From contig JAUKUA010000003.1 in the NCBI GenBank assembly GCA_030549175.1, positions 2,046,001 through 2,110,000 on the forward strand: 64,000 nt of DNA, read 5' to 3'. The position numbers and the translations under genes are program-made. Below are positions 22,454 to 35,300 of the stretch, piece after piece. The DNA comes from Lasiosphaeris hirsuta. Its lineage: Eukaryota; Ascomycota; Sordariomycetes; Sordariales; Lasiosphaeriaceae. Numbering within the stretch: position 1 is the stretch's first letter; each line of letters opens with the position of its first letter. The notes below the pieces were generated by a model. That model worked only from the letters and a program-made list of their open reading frames with translations. It ran no database searches and was not told where the DNA came from.

Positions 22454-24592
22454 CCGGGCGGGCCGTAGGAATGTGAACTCCCCGATGTCGGGTGCGACCC
22501 GGGGCTGAGTTCAGACGAGCCCGGTCCGCCGTGCTGTACGGGCGCCGGCGGTCCGTACCGATACTCGCCCGAGGCTGTGTCGGCCGAGATGGACCCCGCT
22601 GAGGAGTGCACTGAGTGGTGCGAGGCGTGGCGGGGTGATTTGGACGGTCGCGGGTTGTTGTCGACGTAGCGGGGGACGCTGAGCGAGTTTTCGGTCGAGG
22701 TTGAGGGGGTTGAGAGGGCGAGGTGCGGCGGTGGCGGGGCAGAGCCTTGGGGTGCGTAGGTGGCGAACTGGGTGCGGATGGGAGGGGGTTCGTTTTGGTT
22801 TTGTTGTTGCTGCTGTTGGGACTGGTGGTGTTGCGAGTGATGTTGATGTTGGTGGTGAGGGTCGTGTGATGCGAGGGAGAGTTGGACTGAGGGCATCGAG
22901 GTTTGCTGCCCCAGTGGCTGCAGTTCTTGAGGCTCGGCTGTGAAGCTCGGCGCGCCCGAGAGAGGCATCTTTTGGTAGGGCTCGGCGGGCATCGAGCTGG
23001 TCGGGTATGAGGCCGTCCCCGGGTTGTGCGGCATCGACACCTGACTTTGGGGGTTCCAGGTTGTGGGGTAGGAGCTGGTTGGCTTCGTTAGCTGGTGTTC
23101 CACCACATATCGCAGCAGACGTTGAGACTCTGTCTATCACCGCCCTCGACCCCTTCATGCCAAGAGAACTGGGAAGGGGAGATCAAGGTACTTACTTGGC
23201 TCGCATCTGCATCGGGCTCTGCGGCATCTGCTTTGGCGCACTGAACGTAAAGGCTGACCGCGGTACTTCCATACTCGACACCCTGGGCCGCGAGTCGTAC
23301 GGCGGCTTGTTCAGAACGACGGCCTGGGCGACAATGCCGTGGCCTGTTTCAACCAGAGTCTGCCCCCGCGAGCCCGCGCTAGATCCTAGCAGCGGGATTT
23401 CCTTGCGCGCCTGGAAGTTGCGCGGACTCCTTCCTCGAACCACAATAGGCGCTGTCGTCAGTTCCGAGAGCACCATCTTTTGCCCGTTGGCCAGCGTCCC
23501 GTGCAGCTTGAGGTGCAACACAAAATGCTGCTGAAGCTCCTTCCGTCTTCCGTTATTTGCCGTCGCACTGGAAGAAAAGAGTCAGGTTGAGCATTCACCA
23601 ACGCAGCACGGTGGCGTAGCAAATGAAAGGAAGAAAAAAAAATTGGGGATCGGGGCTTACATCCGGAACTGCAACCGCCTCCATCCGATCGGATAGATGG
23701 CATAATGGTCGCCTCCCGACTCCTCCTCCTCCTCGGACCAAGGGATGAGTGGCAGCGGCGGCGGTTCTTGGTCGGGACCCTGGCTGACCTCGGGCGAGTT
23801 TGGCGGCGGCGTCTTCCAGGGGATGACAATAAGCCGGACCGGGTGACCGTCAACTGACTCGATGGCCGAGATGCTGACCTCCATGTTCTTGATCTGGCTC
23901 GTCTCGCCCGTCTCAAGCACCACCGACAGCGGGATCTGCGGGAAGCAGAGGCTGCCGCTGATCTGGAACAAGTTACGGCGGTAACATGTCAACTCGGCGT
24001 TAAGAACGCCGCCGTTGCCGTCGCTGCCGGCGCCGGGACCGGGACCCACCCCCGAGGGAAACTCGGACAGAAAAAACATGCCGTGCAGTTGGGCGTCGAT
24101 TTCCATCTCGTGGATGCGACCCTTTTGGTCGACAATGGTGTGCTTGTCCCCCACTTTCTTGAAGGAGAGCAGTTTCTGGTCGTGGCTGTTGGGCTTGTAG
24201 TCATCCCGGAGATCCTGCACCATCTCGGTGTAAGGAGCCGACTGATCTACTTGCGAGTAGGACCGTTTTAGGCTGTTTATGCTCGGGATGCTCATCAGCG
24301 ACGGGTGCGGGTATCGTTCGTATGCGTCGCCCTCGTCTTGGGAGGGCCGACCGGGATGGTGGTACTGAGGGTACGGATCCATGGCGTGACGACTCCTCGG
24401 ACGCACGAGATGTTGCTGCTGCTGTTGCTGCGCGGCCGATGCCGTCGGTGGCACTGCTACGGATGAGTCCTGGGGGTTGTACCGGCCCGACATCTGCTGT
24501 ACGGGGTTGGCATAGCCGGACCAGAGGCTGCTGTGTTGCGTCTCACCCCTCAGCTCTGCCATGGTGACCGTGTATGTTGCCGTGGTTGACAT
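22168..24592 (-). CDS. vib-1: VIB-1/XprG-type NDT80 DNA-binding transcription factor
   Basis: p53-like NDT80/PhoG-fold transcription factor. In Neurospora VIB-1 is needed for heterokaryon-incompatibility cell death and for secreted hydrolase expression; Aspergillus XprG controls protease production on starvation. Exons: 24592-23661, 23567-23196 and 23074-22168, in frame, 736 residues. The NDT80 domain spans about residues 130-430, with ELTCYRRNLFQISGSLCFPQ in exon 1 and APIVVRGRSPRNFQARKEIPL in exon 2, a motif typical of this group. The N-terminus has a six-Gln run. The C-terminal 300 residues are disordered, rich in Pro, Ser, Gln and His, with a ten-Gln run encoded by the CTG repeat at 22423-22452. 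An upstream in-frame TTG was passed over in favour of the ATG at 24592. A second Met at residue 11 is also possible. Nearly 12 kb of gene-free DNA lies upstream. Confidence 0.92.
22423..22452 (-). repeat. CAG/CTG repeat encoding polyglutamine
   Basis: Ten uninterrupted CTG units on the plus strand encode ten Gln residues in the disordered C-terminal part of the VIB-1-like protein. The tract may vary in length between strains. Confidence 0.9.
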
Positions 24593-25486
24593 GGGAGCAT
24601 GCCTCTCCACCAAGGGCAGCCCAAAACTTCTTTGCAGAAATCCGCCACCTAGACTCTCTCAAGGAGGTTATAAAAAGGCTTGATCGTTCCTCTTTCCTGT
24701 TTACGCCTTGCCGACCTCGTGTTAGGCCGCTAGCAAAGCAAAGGAGGCGAAGACAGTGACGAAAAGCCCCGTGTCCTTCTATCAGATGCCGAGACGAGAG
24801 GGGATGAGGGGAAACTGGATCTCGGGCGAGTATGGTGATGTTTTTTTTTTTGTATTGTTTGGCCAAGATGGAAACAGAACAATAGAAGATCGAATCACGC
24901 CCTGGGCAAGGTTGTAGGGAGCCAATGTGTACTTGTATAACAAGCCACTACGGAGCACGATCGATGATGGAGGGGACCGTTTTATGAAAGGCTTCGGCAC
25001 TGTCCCGGAGGCGACCAGGGGGTGATGGAGGTAGGGGGGAGAGAGAGGCGAGGGCCAACCTGGTGGACTTCCAAGGATGGATACTGGCAGGGGGAGCTGT
25101 TTAACACACGCTTGCAGGCCGCTGCAGAAACGTTCCAACCATACAGGGAAGGAGGTTGAGAAACGGGGCGACCAGGCAGGGCCCTCGGTCGTGCCCTGCT
25201 AGTCGAGATGGGGCATGATATGATGTCGGCCAAAAAGGAAGAACCCGGCAAGCTTCAAGGAATATATGATTGCACTCTCCTTAGAACGCGTTGTTATGGC
25301 CTGGATTGTCGGGGGGTGATGGAGCATACAACTATTCTCCTTAATCTTGGCTAAGGCGCCTGGAGTGCCCGCAGATATAGAGTCTGTACCAGAGGCCAAC
25401 TTTCATGTGTGTACTCTTTGAGCAGACGGCAGGAAAAGGGAGTGAGAGGGAGAGGCAGACAGAAAGAATGAGGCCGGCAGACACAC

Positions 25487-25540
25487 GCGCGCACCCACGC
25501 ACCGGCACAGACACGTACACACTCACGCACACACACTCCT
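25487..25540. repeat. CA-rich low-complexity tract
   Basis: Imperfect ACAC/GCAC repeats (CACACGCGCGCACCCACGCA and similar) run for about 54 bases in the gene-poor region upstream of the VIB-1-like gene. Confidence 0.7.
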
Positions 25541-28500
25541 CGCTCTATGGAGGGGCATCCAAGTGTAGGTAGGGAGCGGAACGAGAGAAAAGATGGCGGG
25601 TGCAGCTGCCCTACGTCTCTGCCGAACCGGGGGGACGAGAAGAAGGGAAGAGAGGAAATAGAAACGCTTCCCCCTAGCCCCATCCATGGCTCAAACGGGG
25701 GGGGGGGAGACAAGTATCCGCGGTGTACACTACACACTGCAAACAGCTGGACTCGAGAAACGGACTCGAGACGGCCATGGGCCATGGGGTACGGATAGGA
25801 CGTGTGGATGGGGATGGCAGAGTGGATGCACGGGGGAGGAGCACACATCTGGCCAAGCCGCAGCGCGATCAGAAGGGAGGAGGGCGTGTGGTGCCGTTAG
25901 CGTACGGAACGGCAGCCCCTCGGTCCCCCTCGTCCATCCAATCCAGGGCCGAGCAGCCAGCAGCAGGACCCCCCCCAGCCGTGGGCCAGGTTTGAGTTCA
26001 AGCAGCAGGGGCATCTGATTAGACCAAGAATCCTCCGAAAGACTCTCGGCGGGCTCTGGGCGGGCTCTGGGCGACCCGCAATTTTCTAGAAGACCGTTGG
26101 GTAATAAACGCGCCGAACGAAGGGCCCCTCAGGCCCCCTTCCCCTCTGCTGGAGCCAAAGGGAATGGCGCAACTGGGTCGTCGGTCGTGAGGGGGGAGAA
26201 AAAAATCGGTTCACGAGATTGCCATTGACCGGGGTCGACGGGCGGCGAGCCAGCAAACCCCGGTCAGCTCGGCTGGCGAGAATGGAAACCACAATTACAG
26301 GACCCCTGTCCCCCTCAGGTGCAAGAGACAGGACGGCGAGCAATATCAGAGGCTGTTATATATGTCTTGGCCGCCGTTGGTGGCCGCCCGTTTGAACCTC
26401 ACAATTGGCAGATAGTTTAAACGAAATCATCAGCGATGTCAGGAAACCGCCACGTCTTTTCGTGATCGCGGACTCAGTAAGGATGCCATCTTGGGGATGA
26501 CGACCGAAGGAGGCGATTGATATTGACATGTGCCGCCGCCGAGGCAGTCTGTCGAGCTGTCCGAGTGCACAGCCTGTGCTCACGAGCTCAACAATATCTG
26601 AAGCGGGAAGGAGACACAAGGGCAGCAGCACCCACATGCCGCGATCAAGAAAGAGACTTGGGGAATAACGGATGTAGTTTGCCGTTTTGGTCAAAGAGGG
26701 ATATGTTGATGTGTCGCTGTGTCGCTATCCCTCTGCAGCTCGGCAAGCTGCTGCAGCTGCCACCGCTGCAGTCACGACGCCAGATCCCAAGTACTTGGAT
26801 AGTCGGCGTCGCACACATCACTGCAGTCGCGACAACAGCTAGTTGTTTTGTTCACGCAGTAGTGTGTATGCGTAAGGTAGGCAGTCTCGACGTAGTGTTG
26901 TATATCGCGCGCTGCGAACCTGCGATGGGTCAAAAGGGCGCGAGCGCGCAACGCTGGGAGACCCTGGCCGCCCTAGGCCATGCATCGCCAGATCTGGTAG
27001 TAGTGCAGCTCACACCCCTCTCCTCGTGCTCCACTGACCGGAGTCTCATCCCAGCAAAGGATGCGGAGGTGGGCAAAACGGCGCCGGTTGACGACATTCC
27101 CGAATGGGAACGTTGGTGCCTGGTCCCGAGGCGCCCTGGCTATGAGCAGCGTCCACCCTGGTGCTGTCTCCAGGTGCAACGGCGAACTCAGCATCCGCAT
27201 GGCACTGCGGGACGTGAAGAAGGTAAAAGTGATAGTCAGCGGGATGGGCCTAATAGGCGCAGGCGTCGACGGCCTCTGGCCGATGGTGACACGGCAGCTC
27301 GATACATCCATCCGACGCACGCACAACGCGATAGCTGGGCCAGTCAGTTAGTTTCCCAGTAGCGTCTGGCGCTGTGGGCTCGGTGGGCTCGGTGCAGTGC
27401 AGGCGCCTAGAAGAGAGAGGTCTTGACTGTTTCCGTGGATATGCATTTCCACGACCAGCCGTCAATGGGAAAGGAAAAACACCTGGAACACCTGCCGACT
27501 TTCGGGTCGGTCACGCCACACAGCGCAATTCCATTCTCTCGTGGCTGGAGATGTCATGCACGGCCGGTTCAAGCCATTGCTGTGATTGGCGGAAGCATGG
27601 GTCAGGACTGAAGTCGAGGTTGAAGCTCTGCTCGACTTCCTCTTTGCTGTATCGTGCATGCAGTATTGTGTGGATGGTGCATGCAGACGGAAGGGTGCCG
27701 TAGCAGGGACCTAACAGGCTGGCGGCAGGCTTTCCTCCTCCCCTCATGCCTCCGCACACACTATCTCGATCTGCCTACAGTAGCATGCCTACCTGGACAC
27801 TGCGGTCAGACGGCGGTCTCGCAGCGAGATGCTCCGTCGCGGGGCGCCTTTGGTCAGCAGCGACGTGATAGCTATCGACAGTCGCCGGTAGCGGTGGCGG
27901 CAGCGGTTGCCGTAGCGGGACGAATACTAGAAGAGTGTAGCAGAATCCGATCTCATTTGGCGGCAAGCTGGTGTCCCGAGGCCACATGTGCAGCTGTGAG
28001 GTGTGCATTTTAATATATTTATATTACGCCGCATCCTGGGGAAGGGAGCGCAGGCGTCCAAGAGTTGAGTTTTGCGGTTTTGCGGGACAAAATGTTTCTA
28101 AAAAAAAATTTAAAAAAAAAAACTCGGTGACAGCGGTGCGGGAGTCCCGTCCAGAAGGTGGGCAGTGGGCAGTGGGCTACTGTGCCGCTCTTTTCCAGGC
28201 TTGCCAGGTCACTGAGCCTGGATTCGAGCTCCTTCCCCATTTCTTGTTGAGTGGAGAGTGAGTGTGGTGTGTGCGAGTTCATGTGAGTGGTGTGGAGAAG
28301 AGCGAATATTGAAATCGCTTGCTTCGTGGACCCAACTTTTCCGTGCCCCCGCCCTGCCCGCCCTGCCTTGCCTTGCCTCGCCAGCCACTCCCAGCCCGAG
28401 GCTCGCGAAACAGAGATCGGACGGAAGCTCCAACAAAAAAAGCACAAATCAAAGCAGGCGTCGGAATGCGGCACTCTACTCGAGGACTCGTTTGTCGTAC

Positions 28501-29661
28501 TCGACGTCGTCGGCGCACTACAGTCAAAGGACCCTTGCGCACTGCCAGCGGGTGTCTCGCGCAGCCTGCGGCGTTACCTGTCAGGATTTAAACTTTGCTT
28601 TCTTTTTTCTCCTCTTGGTCGGGGGCGGGGGACACCAGAAGCAATAGAGACAAGGAATGACAGTGAAGACAAGGCCTTGGCCAAGGGCACACCCCACCCG
28701 GCCGCTGCCGGTGGCTGTCCGTTGCAACTGTGTCGCCGCTCCATGCATTGGCGAACGTTGCAATCACGATTGCATCGGGCCAAGTCAGGGGAGCTGGCGG
28801 CGGCGAATTCTTTTGAGATCTGCCCCCAAAGAGCGGATGTGACCTCTCCATGCCCCCCGTTTCTCAACGTTCGCGCGTCCGCGCCGTCGAGGGGGTGATT
28901 GAATCCTCCTGACAGGCATCAGGTCTCGAGAGCGAGCTGCCCGTCATCGCCGAGAGCAGCACGCCAGCAGCAGCATCACACCGGATTGCAGCAGCTGAGA
29001 TCCCCGCGGGAGCGGCCATAGAGCCATCCTGAATCTGTCGGAGCTGCATGCCTCCTTGCCCTCCTCCACTGCGCCGTGGTGCGCCGCACCACGCACTCGC
29101 ACACAACACCGCAGCGAACTGTACGTGCAGGCGCGGTACCACGTTTCACTCGCTGTTGGGGGGCTTGTCAACTCAGGCAGCCTTGTGCTAACTCGTTCCA
29201 GTTACATAAATTTTAATAGATCCGAGCCGGACGACTCGGACACTTGAGCACTCAGACCCACAGGGGTTGCTTCTGGCTGTGTTCAGTGTGTCCATGGCGT
29301 TGAACATGGCTTCGAGACCTTGCCGAGGATGGGGGTCCGTGTTGGTGTTCTAGGCGGCCAATATTGGCGCTGCCAATTCGAACATGAATCGGGAGGTCAT
29401 CACCGACTCTAATGCCCTGATAACATCATCTGCCCATCAATCCCGTGGCCCCCAGAAGGGACACTCACTCCAAATCCCATATCGGACATTCAAGGTCTCA
29501 CTCGCCACTGGTTCCGGCATGGCAAAGCCGATGTTGACTCTCTTTCCGCATCCGCTGCACAGGGACACCGAGTGATCCAAGATTTGGGTGCGTGTCAATA
29601 AATGGCTATCAACTGCGACCGAAATTATCCCTCCTGCTCTAGCTGAAAGCGGCCGGTTTAA

Positions 29662-29689
29662 TGGCTATATGTGCTAGCTAATATAGCCA
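29662..29689. repeat. Perfect inverted repeat with 9-bp arms
   Basis: Arms TGGCTATAT and ATATAGCCA flank a 10-base loop that contains GCTAGC. It could form a hairpin or bind a dimeric protein. No gene is adjacent. Confidence 0.6.
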
Positions 29690-32257
29690 GGACCACAGAA
29701 TCACGGCGCCACCCCTGCCCGACCTGGCCTCGTTCCTACTGGCAGGCAACCCTCGGGCTCGAAAGTATTGTCTCTTCTGCATGTGCGTGATGTTGTCACG
29801 GCGCACACCCATGGCTATGACCAAAACTCGACCTCAGAGTGTGGCAAGCTCAACAGTGTTGCCGTGGCTTATAGACGAACCAGCCCTGAAGTCATCAACA
29901 ATAGCGATCGATGGTTGTGCCCGGGACTTGGGCAAAGCAATGACACCTGTCAATGACACCGCCTTGCCAATCCAAGATTTAACGATGCTTCTGCATATCC
30001 CCGGCGTTCAACACTTGCCCTACGATTGCCAGCCACCCCGCTCAACAACACTGCTGCAGTTGCGAGATCGACTTCAACTCCCAGCTTTGCTGTAGCCAAT
30101 GGTAGGGATGCCGGGTGTGCAGTAACACAAAGCAAGCCAGGTTCACGCCGATTATGCAACTCTGGGTTGCTGTGGAAGCATAGCAGGCAGCACCAGTAAG
30201 GGTGTCGGAGCCAGCAGTTCTCCAAAGCTCAGGAACCGAGGAAAGCTCGGCCAGTCCGGCCTCCAGCCTCGACATATCGTAAAAAGTCCTTGCCGAACCT
30301 CCCAATTCCCATTGTGTCTCGCCGGAGACAATGCTCAGACTTGCCGGACTATTGTGGGAACTGTCTCTGGAAAGCGCAACAGACAAGTCAGCCTTCAACG
30401 CCCGGTGGTTGGCCGAGCTGTGGTTGTGCAGACAGACTGCATCAGCACATCTCTCGGCTCGGTTGGGTGAGCCTGCGAGTCTAGGCTCCTTTCAGCAGCC
30501 CCCTCCGGCCGGCCGACTCCATTGACTGATGATCCCGGTCCCACTCTGTTGCTCAATCAAGAAAGGGGCTTCCTGCGGCCATTTCCCGTTCTGCGTCGTG
30601 GCGAAGGGGCAGGAGAGCAAAAGTCCCCCGGTGTCATCGCTGAATCATCATGCAATGCGATAATCAGACGGCAACGTGCCCTAGTGGCGGCCCACACCCC
30701 GTCGCCGTCTTCAAGAACGCGGCAGCCGAAAAGAAAAAGAGAGAGAAACAAGGTGCTCACGGCATAGGGTCGATCCTCGACAAGCGCCGGTAGCTAGCCC
30801 CAGTGAAATGGCGGGGGAGAGACGGGACACTCAAGTCAAACTTGCTCAGTGTTTGCCGCTCCTTCTGCGTCCGGCCAGTGCACCTCACTGCGTGTGTTAC
30901 CAGCGGCAGACAGCATCATATCATCTTTTATTTTTTACCCTATGCCTGCCCTCAAGGGGTCTGGTAACTCGGCATCGAGACCGGCCGAACGTCCCATTTG
31001 CACGTCAGAATTCAGCAACATCCCCGGCAGCCAAGGACGACCAGTCACGGAGCCGGTGGCTTGATTTAGTCCAGCCTTGCTATTTCTTATCATATTCAGC
31101 CATGTACCACCGAAATATTGCCTTTGACGCCGCACCCGTTTGGCTATGGGCGAGTATCTTGTCACAAAGTCGCGTCTGGGGAGGGTTCGTAGAAATTGTC
31201 ATTGTCAATTTCGCAAGTCTCCTATGCGTGGGGAATGAGGTTGGCGCTGTGGTCTGTCGAGCACATTCCTTCATCCCGCAGCGGGATATTCGCCGGACAG
31301 TGAGACCACCGAGGTTATTTCCGTTTCAAACGCGTCAACGTCGAGGCCTTTGCGCCTGCATCAATTCGATCTCCGGCAGTTGGACGCTGGAGCAGTCACA
31401 CTCCCAATGCTTTGTCGCAGCCGATCTCGTAGACTGCGCCTGGAGCTCTCTCGATGTCGACTGGACGGTGCCCCCTAAACCCATGGCATTCCAGTAGGCA
31501 GCGCAGCCGCCCCTCCCACACCAGACAGATTGGGCTCTAGGACGGCGTGTTGGTGTTGTGGGCTCATCGCTCGCTCGCCCACCCCACCATCCGGCCCAGG
31601 AGGCACAAGCTTCCAGGGGGCCTGCTTGCCGTGCTCGCCATGTCACGTCAAGATTACTTACATGAAGGGGAACAGGTCTGGGGACCGAGGGGGTAGATTG
31701 CCGGTTTTCTAAGTAAAGAAACACGACGCTCTATCTCCCCCCAAGTTGACGAGCGGGCTGCAGCCCTACCCCCGCGCACTTAAGCTGCCGCCTCTTTACG
31801 CCCAGCACCTAGCACCCCGGAAGCTCGACTGCTTCAATTGTAGATGGATTCAATCTACCTGTTACCGAGGCATGGTCGAAACCACGTCTCAAGCCTGACG
31901 GGTAACGGGAAGAAGCATTCTAGAAACATGGGATATAGGTCCTGCCATTTCCCCAATATTATTCCGTAAATATCAGTGACTGTTGAGTTCCACGATGCCC
32001 TGGACGTGGATCCCTGGACCCTCCAAGCCAGCAACAGCAAGCGTACCCCGCATATCCACTGGCGCTTGGGCAATGTTTTGCAGCGGAAACAGGTCGGGCA
32101 GGCAGGCCGACCGAGACATGGCGCAATCGTTCGTCTGAACCCTCAGCCAACATCTCAGACAAGCAGGACCTGGGGAGCTGGTGGGCCGCGACGCCTCTGT
32201 AGGCGCCCTTTGGGCATTTGCCAAGAGCAGCCTGCGGCAGAGGCAACAGCACCTCAC

Positions 32258-32330
32258 ACCCAGAACCCAGAACCCAGAACCCAGACCAGAGCCCAGCGCC
32301 CAGCGCCCAGCACCCAGCACCCAGCACCCT
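32258..32330. repeat. Degenerate heptanucleotide tandem repeat (CCCAGNR)
   Basis: About ten copies of a seven-base unit run head to tail, first as CCCAGAA, then CCCAGCG, then CCCAGCA. The block-wise change of the variable bases suggests successive local duplication of neighbouring variants. It lies in non-coding DNA. Confidence 0.8.
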
Positions 32331-35300
32331 CGTCAGATTGGAGCGATTCCGCTACTCCGTAGAGAAACGGGAACCGCACTCCCGACAACATTCTTGGAGT
32401 ACCCGGCTCCGGGCGAGAGACTCCCCTCCCCGGCCGCCCGCCCCCCTCTTCGTCTGGCAAGTGTCCAGGACTTCGGGACCATGCAATATCGAGGCTCTGG
32501 AGAGAACCTCTTCTTTGCCCATCGAAAGACGGTGGGCGGGCTTTCGCGAACTGATGGTCGTGCAGAACTCACCCACGGGATCACACCCTGCCAACGAATC
32601 CGGGGGTCTGCCGTTGCCCGTATAAGACGGGCGCCGTTATTGCAGCAGCAGCTGGCGGTTTTAGCCTGGAAGGGCCGATTCGGCGGGCGTCGCATTCTTC
32701 CAGCCAATGGTGACCGCCAATTGACCGGCGCTGAAAACAAGGTGCGGCTGCGTTCAACTGTGTTGATCGTGGCGCATCACCCCTTCACCATCCCTTCTTT
32801 CTGTCAGCACTCATTTTAGGGCCCTCGCGTCGGCACAACCGCTTCTGTGATTGGGCTTGCTCGCCGTTATTCTTGGATGTCAGTGCAGACGCTTTGCAGG
32901 CAGCCCACACCAATAAAGAATACCCTCTCATGGCGCTTGTGGATCCGAGGCGTAACTTACGTACGCTAGGTCTGGCAGGTAGCTCGGGCCCTTTCTCTCC
33001 TCGCTTCTCACACGCGACAGGCTCGTCTGGTGCTAGCTTGCCGTGATCCCGACTACCCTTCCTGGTGTCCCTCTCTCCGTGCCGACCCTGGCTGTCCAGC
33101 AAAAAAGCGAGACCTCCCTAGTCGCAATAGGGCATGGCTCAACTCGAGATACCGCTGCTGACAGGTCCGACGCGCCCCTCCGAGGAGACTTAACCATGTG
33201 GTAAAACTCCCGACCACGCTGCTACTGTTGCTGGTGCTCCTGCTGCTCCTGCTTCTGCTGCACCGCTCAGACTCACACGTGTGCACTTCTGTGGCACGTT
33301 TGCTGTACGGTATTAATTGATATTGTTGGTTTCTCTCACACCAGCAGTACCACATGGCAGGAACAAGTTTGCTCGAAGGGAAGAAGATTCGATCGCGTTG
33401 AGCCATAGTTTCGCCATGGCGCTAGCAACGGCGCCGCCGTTTCTTTTTTCTAAATCAGATCAGGTCCAACAGGCCTCAAACGGGGACGGGGAAAAAAGAA
33501 AAGTGGCCGGCGCCACAAGCCGACGCGACATGGTGGCTATTGGTGGCTATCGGCACCGGAACACGACGGCGTTCGCTCAGCATCATGATCCTCTCAAACG
33601 CGGATAGCAGCTCTTTTTTTCTCTCTTGTTTGGGCTTGTCCCTGGCAGTGCGGCTAGCTGGAATGGAATGGCAAGTGCCAAGTGGATACCACCGGCCGCC
33701 ACAGACTTTCACCCCCAAGACAGTATCTGACGGGGTGGGTTTTGGCCAGCGAGACTGACAGCCCGGCGACATGTACACAACATGTACAGGACAGATAGCC
33801 TGCTCCGGAACTGGCATCATTGTCATAGCCTTCCAGGTGGACCTTGTTCTCCTTCCCCCCACGGCGACTGAAGCGGCCAGGAGCATGGCGCTACCTTCGC
33901 GCCTTGCAATTGTGTTCAGTGTCTGGTTGGAACGTCGGCATTCAGGTCGCACCTGTTGTAGTGAGGATATTACTGATGCCGCTCTCGATATCCACTAGCA
34001 AGGAATGGAATCCCGTTTTGTGTTGGTGTTTGGTCGGACGAACAGCAACCTAAGGCAGGGCCCGTCACGTCAGTCAGAAGGGCCCGAGCCGAACCGGGAT
34101 GAGAGTGCACAAGGGCGTGCCCAAGTGGGCAACCAGCAAGGGGTGGCATTGACTTATTCTAGATGTCAAGGGGGGCAATGTGATGATGATTGGGGCTCTT
34201 TTCCTGTCTGTTCTTTTTTTTTTTTGCTTTCTTCTTTTTTCTCTAGGAGGAACGCCAGTCAATAAAGCCAATGCCAAGCAGAAGAATGGCTCAACCGGCA
34301 AGCCCCTCACCCCATCTGGACGGCGTTGCAACGCTACGATCATCAGAGAGCAGACAGGCCAAGAGAAGATTCAATTCATTGCGCCAAAACAGTTCTTTTC
34401 GTGCCAGGTAGGTGAATACACTCTGGTGCATCTAGGCCATGTTTGAACAACGGAGGCCCGCTGTCATTTCGTTGATTCATTTCACCGCATTCATGCCTTA
34501 CGGGGGAGGAAGCTGCGAGCAAGAGAGTCTGTCAAGGAAACCCTGAGATCGCCTAACATTTCGCGGGCCTTGCCCCTAGCCATGTTCCCCTCGCTCTACC
34601 CCCTTGATCTAGCTTTGCGCTTGCGGAAACAAGTACCGAAAACGCAACACATCCCCCCCTGCTCTGCCACCGCCTTGCCTGCCCCCGTCCACCTTCCGCC
34701 TCTTCCCCTTGAGAGGCCCCAGGAATAAGATCGGCCCAAAGATGAGAAAGTGATAATTGTTACTCGTCCGTCGGCTAGCTGGCTGGGTCGCCCGGGGGTG
34801 GGAAATGGGATCATAAAAGAGGAGATAGGCTTTTCGGTTGTTGATTACGGAAACAGAATGTTATCAACCAGGAATGTCAGAAGGCGCAGAGGGAACGCTT
34901 GGCGGGTTAGGTCACACTCCGGGTTGCACAAGGTGAATGGTGTCAATGTCTCCCCTGGGCGGGTAGGACGCTCGCAGGTATGTCGTTCCCCCGTTCCCAG
35001 AGGGAGGTGCAGGTGCTGTTTGTATCGATGTTACAACGTGGATTGTGTCCACTATCCAGGCACCCCACGAGGCAAACCGGTGTCAATTTTTCTCTCTCTC
35101 TCACTTCCAGTGTATGAGTCTTGTATTCTTTGAATATACTGGACTCCGTCGGGGATGGCGTACTCGGTCGGTGAGCCTGGTGCTGCGCTGTGCATGCTCA
35201 TCACACAGGTGTTCATCGCCATCACACACGTCGCTAGCTACAGCATGTGCTTCTCAGGTAGATACGACACGCAGAAGCAATCTAATCGTCCCCCGGGCCT

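Noticed and set aside
22511..23158. 215-codon minus-strand ORF
   Set aside because: It overlaps the VIB-1-like coding exon in another frame and lacks any domain.
26517..27362. 281-codon plus-strand ORF in the gene desert
   Set aside because: It starts at a TTG, has no domain, is rich in Arg/Cys/Pro like frame shadows, and shows no intron signals.
30808..31497. 229-codon plus-strand ORF
   Set aside because: Composition is shadow-like, no family is recognisable, and no conserved block stands out.
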